The notes below the pieces were generated by a model. That model did not search any database and was not told where the DNA came from. It was given only the letters and a program-made list of their open reading frames with translations. From Vibrio ezurae NBRC 102218 (GTDB taxonomy: Bacteria > Pseudomonadota > Gammaproteobacteria > Enterobacterales > Vibrionaceae), in contig NZ_BATM01000002.1 of assembly GCF_000467185.1 (NCBI RefSeq), forward strand, positions 62,001 to 126,000: 64,000 nt of DNA, written 5' to 3'. The position numbers were made by a program, and so were the translations under genes. Positions 45,577 through 57,094 of the stretch are shown here, one piece after another; position 1 is the first letter of the stretch; each line of letters begins with the position of its first letter.

Positions 45577-46499
45577 TATTGTTGTTCCTTTGTTTGGTCT
45601 CGAACTATAGTGACAAACAGCTCTTCTAAGCGATTGGCTTTATTGCGCATTGAGAGCACTTTAATTCCTGCATCAGTCAATTGAGAAAACACATGATTAA
45701 GCCCTTCTTCTTTCTTGAGTTCAATCTCAAGAGAACCATTAATTAGGTTTTGATTCACGACACCTTCCAGTGCAGCAGGCTGTGCTCCTTCTTCTAAATC
45801 AAGAATAAAGGTCTCTACCTGTAGCTTATTGAGTAGGCTTTTCATACTGGTATCTTCGATCAGCTCACCGCGATTGATGATACCAATATTGCGACACAAC
45901 ATTTCGGCTTCTTCAAGGTAGTGAGTGGTCAGGATTATGGTGATTCCTTCTTTATTGATCTTTTGCAAAAACTCCCACATTGAGCGGCGCAGTTCAATAT
46001 CCACCCCAGCGGTCGGCTCATCAAGGATCAAAAGCTTAGGTTCATGCATTAAAGCACGCACAATCATCAATCGACGTTTCATACCACCAGATAGACTACG
46101 AGCTCTCTCATGGCGCTTCTCCCATAGGTCGAGCTGAGTTAAGTACTTCTGCGCCCTGTGTTTTGCTTCACTTCTGGAGACGCCATAGTAGCCCGCTTGT
46201 TGCATCACAATCTGCTCTACGGTCTCAAACATATTGAAGTTAAATTCTTGCGGTACTAACCCAAGATACTGCTTGGCTAACTCTAAATCTTGGCTTAGAT
46301 TATGACCAAATACGGAAACATCTCCTGATGTTTTATTCACCAATGATGAAATAATACCGATAGTGGTCGACTTACCTGCACCGTTTGGCCCAAGCAGAGC
46401 ATAAAAATCCCCCTCCTTCACACGAAGAGAGACCCCCTTTAATGCTTCAAAGCCACCTTTATAGGTTTTACGTAGATTATCTATTTCTAATGCATACAT
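45576..46499 (-). CDS. yadG: ABC transporter ATP-binding protein YadG
   Basis: About 307 residues. Walker A GPNGAGKST, Q-loop LVPQEFNFN, signature SLSGGMKRR, Walker B LLILDEP, switch TTHYLEEAE, and a DUF4162-like C-terminus. Start placed at ATG 46499 (MYALEIDNLRKTY), which aligns with E. coli YadG; a TTG six codons earlier is in frame but extends beyond the family. Divergent from can across a 95-bp gap. Confidence 0.93.
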   Translation of the reverse strand: MYALEIDNLRKTYKGGFEALKGVSLRVKEGDFYALLGPNGAGKSTTIGIISSLVNKTSGDVSVFGHNLSQDLELAKQYLGLVPQEFNFNMFETVEQIVMQQAGYYGVSRSEAKHRAQKYLTQLDLWEKRHERARSLSGGMKRRLMIVRALMHEPKLLILDEPTAGVDIELRRSMWEFLQKINKEGITIILTTHYLEEAEMLCRNIGIINRGELIEDTSMKSLLNKLQVETFILDLEEGAQPAALEGVVNQNLINGSLEIELKKEEGLNHVFSQLTDAGIKVLSMRNKANRLEELFVTIVRDQTKEQQ

Positions 46500-46594
46500 A
46501 TATTGTGAATTTCTCAATGTTTATTTGTCACAAATCCGATTTGATTTGACGATATTTTAGGTATAGTAACTGTATATATAAAAAAGGACTTAAC

Positions 46595-47245
46595 ATGCCA
46601 GAAATTAAACTTTTGTTTGAAAACAATTCTAAATGGTCACAATCACTCAAAGACGACCAACCTGAGTATTTTTCTACTCTAGCACAAGGACAAAGCCCTG
46701 ATTTCCTATGGATTGGCTGTTCTGATAGCCGAGTTCCTGCAGAGCGTCTTACCGGCCTATTTTCAGGAGAACTGTTTGTTCACCGCAACGTTGCTAACCA
46801 AGTAATACACACGGATTTAAATTGCTTATCTGTAGTGCAATATGCGGTAGATGTCCTCAAAGTAAAACACATTATTATCTGTGGTCACTATGGCTGTGGC
46901 GGTGTAAATGCCTCAATTGAAAATCCAAAACTGGGCTTAATTAATAACTGGCTGCTGCATATTCGCGACCTATACCTGAAACATCGCGATATGCTAGATA
47001 AACTGCCTCCAGAAGTCCGAACTGATAAGCTGTGCGAAATCAACGTGGCAGGACAAGTGTATAACTTAGCAAACTCAACCATTATGCAATCTGCATGGGA
47101 GCGAGGCCAAGAAGTTGAAATTCACGGTGTTGTTTACGGTATCAGTGATGGCAAGCTGGAAGATCTTGGAGTGCGTTGCTCTAGCCATGAAAGCTTAGAA
47201 GAAAACTTCCCGAAAGCGATGGCAAAAATACTAGGCCAAGATTAA
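46595..47245 (+). CDS. can: Beta-class carbonic anhydrase Can
   Basis: Interconverts CO2 and bicarbonate in the cytoplasm, feeding carboxylations. 216 residues with zinc ligands C42, D44 (CSDSR), H98 and C101 (HYGCGG), the same numbering as E. coli Can. AAAGGAC ribosome region. Convergent with hpt, sharing a bidirectional terminator. Confidence 0.96.
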   Translation: MPEIKLLFENNSKWSQSLKDDQPEYFSTLAQGQSPDFLWIGCSDSRVPAERLTGLFSGELFVHRNVANQVIHTDLNCLSVVQYAVDVLKVKHIIICGHYGCGGVNASIENPKLGLINNWLLHIRDLYLKHRDMLDKLPPEVRTDKLCEINVAGQVYNLANSTIMQSAWERGQEVEIHGVVYGISDGKLEDLGVRCSSHESLEENFPKAMAKILGQD

Positions 47246-47259
47246 GTTCTAGCGTTTAA

Positions 47260-47292
47260 AGAAACAAATACTCATGCTGAGTATTTGTTTCT
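47260..47292. terminator. Bidirectional terminator between can and hpt
   Basis: Perfect 14-bp arms GAAACAAATACTCA (47261-47274) and TGAGTATTTGTTTC (47278-47291), TGC loop, with an extra A/T pair outside. Confidence 0.8.
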
Positions 47293-47314
47293 ATTCAATG
47301 ATATAGCCCAAATT

Positions 47315-47842
47315 TTATAATGGGATCACTTTACCGATGTATGGAAGATTACGATATTTTTGTGCGTAATCGATGCCAACACCCACAACAAACTCATCTG
47401 GAATTTCAAAACCAATCCACTTCACATCAACCTTCACTTCACGGCGCGATGGTTTATCCAATAAAGTCGCTATTTGAATTGAGTTTGGCTCACGAATCGA
47501 CAAGATCTCACACACTTTGCTTAGGGTATTACCCGTATCGATAATATCTTCGACAAGCAAGACATCTTTACCCTTAATATCATCATCAAGATCTTTAAGA
47601 ATACGGACATCACGAGAGCTTTCCATACTGTTGCCATAGCTAGACGCTGTCATAAAGTCGACACTATGGTTCACCGTTACAGCACGAGATAAGTCGGCCA
47701 TAAAAACGAATGAACCACGTAGAAGTCCAACTAAAACCAATTCTTTACTGTCTTTGTAGTGCTCATTAATTTGAGCGCCAAGCTGTTGCACTCGTTCCTG
47801 AACTTCTTGTTCAGAAATCATTACTTCTACGGTATGTTTCAT
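47315..47842 (-). CDS. hpt: Hypoxanthine phosphoribosyltransferase
   Basis: Purine salvage: hypoxanthine plus PRPP to IMP. 175 residues; PRPP-binding motif [15 protein letters not shown] (with the two acidic residues), flexible-loop SYGNS, and C-terminal [17 protein letters not shown], as in E. coli Hpt. In most vibrios the quorum-sensing regulator gene (luxR/hapR/smcR/opaR) lies between hpt and lpdA; here nothing lies between. Confidence 0.95.
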   Translation of the reverse strand: MKHTVEVMISEQEVQERVQQLGAQINEHYKDSKELVLVGLLRGSFVFMADLSRAVTVNHSVDFMTASSYGNSMESSRDVRILKDLDDDIKGKDVLLVEDIIDTGNTLSKVCEILSIREPNSIQIATLLDKPSRREVKVDVKWIGFEIPDEFVVGVGIDYAQKYRNLPYIGKVIPL

Positions 47843-48004
47843 ACTGTTCTCTCGTTAACTAGGATCGCATCAACTATAGCGATAAGTGTGAAGGTATAAT
47901 ATTGAAATTAATCATAGTCACTCACTACTTATTCTAGCGGGTTAAAATCTGTTGAGCTTAAAATAGGCGGGCATTGTAACAAACAAATTTTCAAACAGAA
48001 AAAC
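47843..48004. other. Short gene-free hpt-lpdA gap
   Basis: About 160 bp plus the lpdA terminator. No ORF of any length with a ribosome site and no TetR-type HTH is seen. The gap must hold the hpt promoter. I see no remnant of a luxR-type gene. Confidence 0.7.
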
Positions 48005-48030
48005 AAAACCCAGCGAAAGCGCTGGGTTTT
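47998..48030 (-). terminator. Terminator of the pdh operon after lpdA
   Basis: Arms AAAACCCAGCG (48005-48015) and CGCTGGGTTTT (48020-48030), AAAG loop, T-rich on the minus-strand side. Confidence 0.85.
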
Positions 48031-48062
48031 ATAATGAATCTTAATTTTCAGAAGTTAATCAA

Positions 48063-49487
48063 TTACTTCTTTTTCACTGCTTTTTTGTTTGGAAGGTCAG
48101 TAATAGAGCCTTCAAATACTTCAGCAGCCAAACCTACAGATTCGTGTAGTGTTGGGTGAGCATGGATAGTCAATGCGATATCTTCTGCATCACAACCCAT
48201 CTCGATAGCTAGACCGATTTCACCAAGAAGTTCACCACCGTTAGTACCGACAATAGCACCACCGATTACGCGATGAGTATCTTTATCAAAGATCATCTTA
48301 GTCATACCGTCAGCACAATCTGATGCGATTGCACGACCAGAAGCTGCCCAAGGGAAAGTAGAAACTTCGTAGTTAATACCTTCAGCTTTTGCTTCTTTCT
48401 CAGTCTTACCTACCCATGCCACTTCTGGCTCTGTGTAAGCGATTGAAGGAATCACTTTAGGGTCAAAGTAGTGTTTCTTACCAGAGATAACCTCTGCCGC
48501 TACGTGACCTTCATGCACACCTTTGTGCGCAAGCATAGGTTGACCAACCACATCACCGATAGCGTGAATGTGCGGTACGTTAGTACGCATTTGCTTATCA
48601 ACGTTGATGAAACCACGCTCATCCACTTCGATACCCGCTTTTTCAGCGTCGATAAGTGCGCCGTTTGGTACACGACCGATAGCCACAAGAACCGCATCGT
48701 AACGCTCAGCTTCTGCTGGAGCTTTTTTGCCTTCCATTGAAACGTAGATACCGTCTTCTTTCGCTTCAACCGCAGTGACTTTAGTTTCAAGCATTAGCTT
48801 GAACTTGTCTTTAATGCGCTTAGTGAAGACTTTAACGATGTCTTTATCCGCAGCCGGGATAACTTGGTCAAACATCTCTACAACTTCAACTTTAGAACCT
48901 AGAGAGTGGTAAACCGTACCCATTTCTAGACCGATGATACCGCCACCCATGATAAGCAGTTTCTCTGGTACTTCTTTCAGCTCAAGTGCATCCGTAGAAT
49001 CCCAAATACGTGGGTCTTCATGTGGAATGAACGGCAGTTTGATTGGGCGAGAACCCGCAGCAATGATTGCGTTATCAAAAGTCACAGTTGTCGACTCTTC
49101 GCCTTCAACTTGAATAGTGTTAGGACCGGTAAATTTACCGTAACCATTCACTACAGTAACTTTACGCATTTTAGCCATGCCGTTAAGGCCGCCAGTTAGC
49201 TGATCAACCACTTTCTCTTTCCAGATACGAATTTTATCGATATCTGTCGTTGGTTCACCAAAAACAACGCCGTGTTCAGCCATGGCTTTTGCTTCTTCGA
49301 TAACTTTAGATACGTGAAGAAGTGCTTTTGATGGGATACAACCCACGTTTAGACAAACACCACCTAGGGTGCTATAGCGTTCAACCAGTACCGTTTCAAG
49401 ACCTAAATCTGCACAACGGAAAGCAGCAGAGTATCCAGCAGGACCTGAACCAAGTACTACAACTTGGGCTTTAATTTCTTTGCTCAT
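48063..49487 (-). CDS. lpdA: Dihydrolipoyl dehydrogenase (E3)
   Basis: Reoxidises lipoyl groups of the pyruvate and 2-oxoglutarate dehydrogenase complexes, passing electrons via FAD to NAD+. 474 residues, FAD motif VVLGSGPAGYSAA, redox-active C45 and C50 in GGVCLNVGCIPSK, NAD site MGGGIIGLEMG, and the C-terminal catalytic HAHPTLHE. Last gene of pdhR-aceE-aceF-lpdA, 200 bp after aceF and its terminator, so it probably also has its own promoter. Confidence 0.97.
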   Translation of the reverse strand: MSKEIKAQVVVLGSGPAGYSAAFRCADLGLETVLVERYSTLGGVCLNVGCIPSKALLHVSKVIEEAKAMAEHGVVFGEPTTDIDKIRIWKEKVVDQLTGGLNGMAKMRKVTVVNGYGKFTGPNTIQVEGEESTTVTFDNAIIAAGSRPIKLPFIPHEDPRIWDSTDALELKEVPEKLLIMGGGIIGLEMGTVYHSLGSKVEVVEMFDQVIPAADKDIVKVFTKRIKDKFKLMLETKVTAVEAKEDGIYVSMEGKKAPAEAERYDAVLVAIGRVPNGALIDAEKAGIEVDERGFINVDKQMRTNVPHIHAIGDVVGQPMLAHKGVHEGHVAAEVISGKKHYFDPKVIPSIAYTEPEVAWVGKTEKEAKAEGINYEVSTFPWAASGRAIASDCADGMTKMIFDKDTHRVIGGAIVGTNGGELLGEIGLAIEMGCDAEDIALTIHAHPTLHESVGLAAEVFEGSITDLPNKKAVKKK

Positions 49488-49654
49488 TTTGACCTCTTGT
49501 AGTCATTATCCCTAACAGGCTAATTGGATTTTGCGTCACTCCAGTTTACAAATTTGTAAACTAAGAGAAAACTAATTCCATTTAGGCTGTGAGCTATACA
49601 ACAATTCGGCGCAAACTTATCGTAGTTGCGCCCAATTTTGTTAAATATTTGCGA

Positions 49655-49679
49655 CAAAAAGCAGCTCCTTCGAGCTGCT
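49655..49679 (-). terminator. Terminator between aceF and lpdA
   Basis: AGCAGCTC (49660-49667) / GAGCTGCT (49672-49679), CTTC loop, then TTTTT on the minus strand; separates aceEF from lpdA expression. Confidence 0.8.
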
Positions 49680-49687
49680 CTCTTTTC

Positions 49688-51565
49688 TTACATTACCAGA
49701 CGACGAATATCGCTTAGGCATTGGTTCAAGAAGGTGATAAATCGAGCACCTTCTGCACCGTCAATTACACGGTGATCATAAGATAGCGATAATGGAAGCA
49801 TTAGGCGAGGAGTAAACTCACTGCCATTCCATACAGGCTTCATCTCTGACTTAGAAACACCAAGAATACCGACTTCTGGTGCATTCACGATTGGTGTAAA
49901 TGCAGTACCACCGATACCACCTAGGCTAGAGATAGTGAAACAGCCACCTTGCATATCAGCAGCGGTTAGCTTGCCAGAACGTGCTTTCTTAGAAATCGCT
50001 GCAAGCTCTGCTGATAGCTCGTAAATGCCTTTCTTGTTCACGTCTTTAAAGACAGGAACAACTAGACCATTTGGTGTATCAACTGCGATACCAACGTTCA
50101 CGTACTTCTTAAGAATGATGCTTTCGCCATCTTCAGAAAGAGATGAGTTAAATGCAGGGAACTCTTCCAGTGCTTTTGCTACTGCTTTCAAGATGAACAC
50201 TAGCGGTGTGATCTTGATACCAGAGTCTTTCTTAGCTTCAAATGCATTTTGCTCTTTACGGAACTTCTCTAGCTCAGTGATATCTGCGTTATCCCACTGT
50301 GTAACGTGCGGGATCATTACCCAGTTACGGTGCAGGTTAGCGCCAGAAATTTTCTTAATCTTAGAAAGCTTCTGAACTTCAGTATCACCAAATTTGCTAA
50401 AGTCCACTTTAGGCCAAGGTAGTAGGCCAAGTGCACTGCCGTCGCCTTTACCAGATGCTGCTGCACCTGATTCAAGACGTTTTAGCGCGTCTTTAACGAA
50501 AGACTGTACGTCTTCTTTTAGGATACGGTTCTTACGACCAGTACCTTTAACTTTAGAAAGGTTAACACCAAACTCACGAGCAAGACGACGAACGACTGGA
50601 GACGCATGAGTGTACTCATGGTTTTCTTGGAAATCGTTCGCTTGCGCAGGTGCTGCCGCTTTTGGCGCCGCAGCAGGTGCAGGTGCCGCTACTGGAGCAG
50701 CTGCTTGAGCAACAGGAGCCGCAGCCACTGTGCCACCCGCTGTTTCAAAAACCATGATTAAAGAACCCGTAGTCACTGAATCACCTTCAGCAATCTTGAT
50801 TTCTTTTACAGTACCCGCAAACGGTGCAGGAACTTCCATAGAAGCCTTGTCACCTTCAACAGTAATGAGCGATTGCTCTTCTTCTACTGTATCGCCAACG
50901 GCAACCATGATTTCAGTTACTTCAACTTCGTCACCGCCGATATCAGGTACGTTGACCTCTTGTACAGCAGAAGCTGTCGCAACAGGCGCAGCCGCTGGTG
51001 CTGCCGCAACAGGTGCTGCTGGAGCGCTAGCGCCAGTTTCAAAGACCATGATAAGAGAGCCTGTTGATACAGAATCACCAGATGCTACTTTAATTTCTTT
51101 CACTGTACCTGCAAATGGAGCCGGTACTTCCATAGAGGCTTTGTCACCTTCAACAGTAAGAAGTGATTGCTCTTCTTCTACTGTGTCGCCAACCGCAACC
51201 ATGATTTCAGTTACTTCAACTTCATCGCCACCAATATCAGGTACGTGAACTTCTTTAAGCTCAGAAGCACCCGCTGGAGCTGCTACAGGAGCGGCTTCAA
51301 CAGCTGGAGCGGCAGGTGCTGTCGCAGCACCTGACTCTTCTTCAAAAATCATAATTAAAGAACCTGTCGTTACTGAATCACCTTCAGCAATCTTGATTTC
51401 TTTAACAATACCCGCTTGAGACGCAGGAACTTCCATTGAAGCCTTGTCGCCCTCAACAGTGATCAGTGACTGCTCTTCTTCAACCTTGTCGCCAACGTTA
51501 ACTAGAATCTCAGTTACTTCAACCTCATCAGCACCGATATCAGGTACATTAATTTCGATTGTCAT
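49688..51565 (-). CDS. aceF: Pyruvate dehydrogenase E2, dihydrolipoyl acetyltransferase
   Basis: Core of the pyruvate dehydrogenase complex. 625 residues: three tandem lipoyl domains (about 1-75, 105-180, 205-280), each with the lipoylation motif GDKASMEVP, joined by Ala/Pro linkers; E3/E1-binding domain (about 322-360, [23 protein letters not shown]); catalytic domain (about 385-625) with [12 protein letters not shown]. Lipoyl domains 2 and 3 are almost identical in protein and DNA, suggesting gene conversion or recent duplication. 28 bp after aceE. Confidence 0.97.
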   Translation of the reverse strand: MTIEINVPDIGADEVEVTEILVNVGDKVEEEQSLITVEGDKASMEVPASQAGIVKEIKIAEGDSVTTGSLIMIFEEESGAATAPAAPAVEAAPVAAPAGASELKEVHVPDIGGDEVEVTEIMVAVGDTVEEEQSLLTVEGDKASMEVPAPFAGTVKEIKVASGDSVSTGSLIMVFETGASAPAAPVAAAPAAAPVATASAVQEVNVPDIGGDEVEVTEIMVAVGDTVEEEQSLITVEGDKASMEVPAPFAGTVKEIKIAEGDSVTTGSLIMVFETAGGTVAAAPVAQAAAPVAAPAPAAAPKAAAPAQANDFQENHEYTHASPVVRRLAREFGVNLSKVKGTGRKNRILKEDVQSFVKDALKRLESGAAASGKGDGSALGLLPWPKVDFSKFGDTEVQKLSKIKKISGANLHRNWVMIPHVTQWDNADITELEKFRKEQNAFEAKKDSGIKITPLVFILKAVAKALEEFPAFNSSLSEDGESIILKKYVNVGIAVDTPNGLVVPVFKDVNKKGIYELSAELAAISKKARSGKLTAADMQGGCFTISSLGGIGGTAFTPIVNAPEVGILGVSKSEMKPVWNGSEFTPRLMLPLSLSYDHRVIDGAEGARFITFLNQCLSDIRRLVM

Positions 51566-51593
51566 TGTTTATTTCCCTTACTAAATGGAAGTC

Positions 51594-54257
51594 TTACGCG
51601 AATTGCGGGTTAGTTTTTTCTGTGTCGATATTGAATTTAGCAATAGCTTCTGCCACCACTGATTTCTCAACATCACCACGGTTAGCCAGTTCAGTTAGTG
51701 CTGCAACGACAACGTAGCCTGCGTTAACTTCGAAGTGACGACGTAGGTTTTCACGGCTATCTGAACGACCGAAGCCATCCGTACCAAGAACCTTATAAGA
51801 TTCACATGGCATGTACGCACGTACTTGCTCTGCGTAGTTCTTCATGTAATCCGTTGCTGCAATTGCAGGCTCATTACCTAGAACAGTAGTGATGTAAGGT
51901 ACTTTTGCTTCAGCTTCTGGGTGAAGCATGTTGTAGCGCTCAACATCTTGACCATTACGAGTCAATTCGTTGAATGACGTTACAGAGAAGACATCTGATG
52001 CTACGCCGTACTCTTCGCTTAGGATTTCAGCCGCTTTACGTACTTCGTTCATGATAGTACCAGAGCTCATTAGCTGAACTTTACCTTTCGCGCCTTCATG
52101 AGACTCAAGCTTGTAAATACCTTTACGGATACCATCTTCAACACCTTCAGGCATTGCTGGCATTGCGTAGTTTTCATTCATTACTGTTAGGTAGTAGTAA
52201 ATGTTCTCTTGCTCTGGACCGTACATGCGACGGATACCGTCTTGCATGATTACCGCTAGCTCGTAAGCAAACGTTGGGTCATAAGAAATACAGTTAGGGA
52301 TAGTATTCGCTTGGATGTGCGAGTGACCATCTTCGTGCTGTAGACCTTCACCGTTTAGCGTTGTACGACCTGCTGTAGCACCCAATAGGAAGCCACGAGC
52401 TTGTTGGTCACCTGCTAGCCATGCCATGTCACCAATACGTTGGAAACCGAACATTGAGTAGTAGATGTAGAACGGAATCATTGGCAGGTTATTGGTGCTG
52501 TATGAAGTTGCAGCCGCAACCCAAGATGCCATTGAACCTAATTCGTTGATACCTTCTTGAAGAACTTGGCCTGAAGTTGCTTCTTTGTAGTAAGAAACGA
52601 TGCCTTTATCTTCTGGAGTGTATTCCTGACCGTGTGGGTTGTAGATACCGATCTGACGGAATAGACCTTCCATACCAAATGTACGAGCTTCATCACAAAT
52701 GATTGGAACAATGTTCTTACCGATATTCTTGTTTTTCAACAAGATGTTCAAAGTACGAACATAAGCCATAGTGGTAGAAATTTCACGCTTCTGTGCGCCC
52801 AATAGAGGAGCAAACTCTTCTAGTTCAGGAACTTTAAATTCTTGAGTGAATTTAGGCAGACGAGCTGGAGTGTAACCGTGTAGAGCGTTACGACGAGCGT
52901 GCATGTATTCGTACTCAGCCGTACCTTCTTCTAGTTTCAAGTAAGGAAGTTCACTTACTTTTTCATCAGAAAGAATGTCTTGTAGACCTAGACGATCACG
53001 TAGGTGTTGAACATGCGTCATGTCCATTTTCTTCACACCGTGCGCAATGTTCTTGCCTTCAGCTGCGTCACCCATGCCGTAACCTTTAACTGTCTTAGCT
53101 AGGATTACTGTTGGCTTGCCGCCCGTTTCTTTCGCATTGTTGAATGCTGCGAATAGCTTAGATGAGTCATGACCACCACGCTTAAGAGCGAAGATTTCGT
53201 CATCAGTCATATCAGCAACAAGTGCTGCTGTCTCAGGGTATTTACCAAAGAAGTGCTCACGTACGTACGCGCCATCTTTAGATTTGAATGTTTGGTAGTC
53301 ACCGTCGATAGTTTCGTTCATTAGCTGAAGAAGCTTACCAGTCGTGTCTTTAGCCAGTAGAGAATCCCAGTTGCTACCCCAGATAACCTTAACAACGTTC
53401 CAACCAGCGCCTTTGAATAGGCCTTCTAGTTCTTGGATGATGCTGCCGTTACCCATTACAGGGCCATCTAGACGCTGTAGGTTACAGTTGATTAGGAAAC
53501 ATAGGTTGTCCAGTTTTTCACGAGCAGCAAATGAGATTGCACCGCGTGATTCTGGCTCATCCATCTCGCCATCACCTAGGAACGCGTATACGCGTTGCGC
53601 TGAAGTTTCTTTCAAGCCACGACCTTCTAGGTACTTAAGGAAACGTGCTTGATAGATTGCAGAGATTGGACCTAGGCCCATAGATACCGTAGGGAACTGC
53701 CAGAATTCAGGCATCAACTTAGGGTGTGGGTATGAAGGGATACCTTTACCATCAACTTCTTGACGGAAGTTATCTAGTTGCTCTTCAGTTAAGCGACCCT
53801 CAACGAATGCACGAGAGTAAATCCCTGGAGAAATGTGGCCTTGATAATAAACTAAATCACCACCGTCCGTCTCATTTGGAGCACGGAAGAAGTGGTTGAA
53901 ACAAACTTCGTAGAAAGCAGCTGCAGACTGGTAAGAAGCCATATGACCGCCAAGGTCTAGGTCTTTCTTAGAAGCACGCAATACAATCATGATTGCGTTC
54001 CAGCGGATGATAGAGCGAATACGACGCTCAAGTGTTACATCACCAGGGTAAGCAGGTTCTTGCGCGGCCGGAATGGTATTGATGTAGTTAGTGTTAATGC
54101 CAGTAGGCATATCAACACCGTCTAAGCGAGCCTTATCTAGAACTTGTTCTAGTAGGAACTGCGCGCGTTCTACACCTTCTTCACGTACTACTGACTCAAG
54201 AGCCTCTAGCCAATCTTGAGTTTCCAGAGCATCAACGTCATGCTTCTTATCAGACAT
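51594..54257 (-). CDS. aceE: Pyruvate dehydrogenase E1 component (homodimeric)
   Basis: Thiamine-diphosphate enzyme that decarboxylates pyruvate and acetylates E2 lipoyl groups. 887 residues, the length of E. coli AceE. ThDP motif GDGEMDEPESRGAI followed by NLCFLINCNLQRLDGPV (GDG...NCNLQ), and HEDGHSH/IPNCISYDPTFAYELAVI in the second half. Follows pdhR after a 65-bp gap with a small hairpin (TAGGGT/ACCCTA, 54295-54310). Confidence 0.97.
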   Translation of the reverse strand: MSDKKHDVDALETQDWLEALESVVREEGVERAQFLLEQVLDKARLDGVDMPTGINTNYINTIPAAQEPAYPGDVTLERRIRSIIRWNAIMIVLRASKKDLDLGGHMASYQSAAAFYEVCFNHFFRAPNETDGGDLVYYQGHISPGIYSRAFVEGRLTEEQLDNFRQEVDGKGIPSYPHPKLMPEFWQFPTVSMGLGPISAIYQARFLKYLEGRGLKETSAQRVYAFLGDGEMDEPESRGAISFAAREKLDNLCFLINCNLQRLDGPVMGNGSIIQELEGLFKGAGWNVVKVIWGSNWDSLLAKDTTGKLLQLMNETIDGDYQTFKSKDGAYVREHFFGKYPETAALVADMTDDEIFALKRGGHDSSKLFAAFNNAKETGGKPTVILAKTVKGYGMGDAAEGKNIAHGVKKMDMTHVQHLRDRLGLQDILSDEKVSELPYLKLEEGTAEYEYMHARRNALHGYTPARLPKFTQEFKVPELEEFAPLLGAQKREISTTMAYVRTLNILLKNKNIGKNIVPIICDEARTFGMEGLFRQIGIYNPHGQEYTPEDKGIVSYYKEATSGQVLQEGINELGSMASWVAAATSYSTNNLPMIPFYIYYSMFGFQRIGDMAWLAGDQQARGFLLGATAGRTTLNGEGLQHEDGHSHIQANTIPNCISYDPTFAYELAVIMQDGIRRMYGPEQENIYYYLTVMNENYAMPAMPEGVEDGIRKGIYKLESHEGAKGKVQLMSSGTIMNEVRKAAEILSEEYGVASDVFSVTSFNELTRNGQDVERYNMLHPEAEAKVPYITTVLGNEPAIAATDYMKNYAEQVRAYMPCESYKVLGTDGFGRSDSRENLRRHFEVNAGYVVVAALTELANRGDVEKSVVAEAIAKFNIDTEKTNPQFA

Positions 54258-54322
54258 TGCGAACTATCCTTTTTTATTAAGTTAGGTCAACTACTAGGGT
54301 ACATACCCTAAGCAAAAGCTTA

Positions 54323-55093
54323 CTATTTATTCTGTTGAATTCGACGTAATGACAGAGCTCTTCGATCTTGCTCTTCCGTCAAATCCGACAATGTTTCGTC
54401 GATAAAGGCCAAATGAACTTCACACAACTCTCGAGCTCGTTGTGGTTCTCTTGAAGTGATAGCCTTTACTATCTCTTCGCGGTATTCATTTAGCCTTTGT
54501 ATTGCGTCATCATGACCGTGCAAAAGCATCAAGTTCTGAGACACATTTTCTTGTAATAAGGGTGCAAGACTACGAACGATATGCAATAGCACCACATTGT
54601 GTGAAGCTTCTGAGATAGCAATCAAGAACTCAATAATTGCCTTTGCTTCACTCTCTATATCGTCGCTTTTCATTGGAATGCTTAGCATTTTTTGACATTG
54701 AGCAATGCGTTGAAAATCCTCAACGGTTCCTCTTAATGCCGCAAAATAAGCGGTAATGCCTTCTAAAGCATGACGCGTTTCTAATAAATCCCTTTGCGTA
54801 TCAGAGTGACTGGCAAGTAGATTCAATAACGGGTCGACCAAATTAGAAGACAAGCTTTCACAGACAAAAGTTCCCCCACCTTGGCGTCGAGTCAACAATC
54901 CTTTGGCTTCTAGCCGTTGAATTGCTTCCCTTACTGAAGGTCTAGAAACATCAAACTGTTTAGCCAGCTCTCTCTCCGCAGGTAACTTTTTCCCTGGAGA
55001 CAGCACCCCATCCAAAATCAATGTTTCCAACTCTTTTTCTATCACATCGGACAGCTTGGGTTGGCGAATACTTTGAAAGGAAACTTTAGGCAT
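54323..55093 (-). CDS. pdhR: Pyruvate dehydrogenase complex repressor PdhR
   Basis: GntR/FadR-family repressor relieved by pyruvate. 256 residues from ATG 55093, chosen because GGAG lies 6 nt upstream and the protein then begins MPKVSFQSIRQPKLSDVIEKELETLI like E. coli PdhR; the longer in-frame start at 55135 would place coding sequence over the operator. Winged HTH LPAERELAKQFDVSRPSVREAIQRLEAKGLL and FCD effector domain are complete. The palindrome at 55120-55138 is its expected autoregulatory site. Confidence 0.95.
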   Translation of the reverse strand: MPKVSFQSIRQPKLSDVIEKELETLILDGVLSPGKKLPAERELAKQFDVSRPSVREAIQRLEAKGLLTRRQGGGTFVCESLSSNLVDPLLNLLASHSDTQRDLLETRHALEGITAYFAALRGTVEDFQRIAQCQKMLSIPMKSDDIESEAKAIIEFLIAISEASHNVVLLHIVRSLAPLLQENVSQNLMLLHGHDDAIQRLNEYREEIVKAITSREPQRARELCEVHLAFIDETLSDLTEEQDRRALSLRRIQQNK

Positions 55094-55119
55094 TGACTTC
55101 TCCGTCTCCTGCACGTTGT

Positions 55120-55138
55120 AAATTGGTATTACCAATTT
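55120..55138 (-). promoter_or_regulatory. PdhR operator
   Basis: AAATTGGTATTACCAATTT, perfect 9-bp arms around one T; it contains the PdhR consensus TTGGT-N3-ACCAA. Lies 27 bp upstream of the pdhR start. Confidence 0.85.
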
Positions 55139-55188
55139 TAACTTGGAGCGAAACTTAACATACCCGTTTCTTTCCTGTCTAGAAAAAA

Positions 55189-55202
55189 TTGATTTAAATC
55201 AT
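55189..55202 (-). promoter_or_regulatory. FNR-like box upstream of pdhR
   Basis: TTGAT-TTAA-ATCAT, 9 of 10 matches to the FNR consensus, centred about 66 bp upstream of the PdhR operator centre. Anaerobic repression of pdh by FNR is known in E. coli; site use here is a prediction. Confidence 0.5.
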
Positions 55203-55332
55203 AAAACGACGAGTTCGATAACATAAACCGCTTAAATTAAGCACGAAATGTAAATACCTTGTTGGTTGATATGACATATTTAAAGTCTTCCACCACACAA
55301 ATCATTTGTATGACAAATTTATCAAACATCCA

Positions 55333-56860
<1,528 letters not shown>

Positions 56861-56888
56861 TTAATTTCACACGAAATTATGCCAGATT

Positions 56889-56913
56889 AGGTCAGCGTTG
56901 CTGGCCTTTTTTA
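56889..56913 (+). terminator. Terminator of nadC
   Basis: AGGTCAGC (56889-56896) / GCTGGCCT (56900-56907), one G-T pair, followed by a T-run. Confidence 0.7.
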
Positions 56914-57008
56914 TTGCGCGGTATTAATTGCCGACTGCCCTACTCCCACTCACCTCTCACTTTTTCATGCGCTGTATTGCACACTCCCAACATAGAGTTG
57001 CGAGGCAG

Positions 57009-57037
57009 TTGCCAAGCTCTCCTGCACGCCCTGTTAT
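57009..57037 (+). promoter_or_regulatory. Candidate pilA promoter
   Basis: -35 TTGCCA (57009-57014), 17-bp spacer, -10 TGTTAT (57032-57037). No sigma-54 TGGCAC-N5-TTGC element is seen in the 230-bp gap, unlike Pseudomonas pilA. Confidence 0.4.
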
Positions 57038-57094
57038 TCCTACGGATCGCTTCTAGTTTTACAGCCACCAGCAATTATTTATCGAGGCACAGCA

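Noticed and set aside
50730..51248. 172-codon ORF on the plus strand
   Set aside because: Antisense shadow of the lipoyl-domain part of aceF; its repeats mirror the lipoyl repeats and it has no ribosome site or recognisable domain.
56861..57094. Sigma-54 promoter for pilA as in Pseudomonas
   Set aside because: No TGGCAC-N5-TTGC element in the gap; the best match is a sigma-70-like pair.
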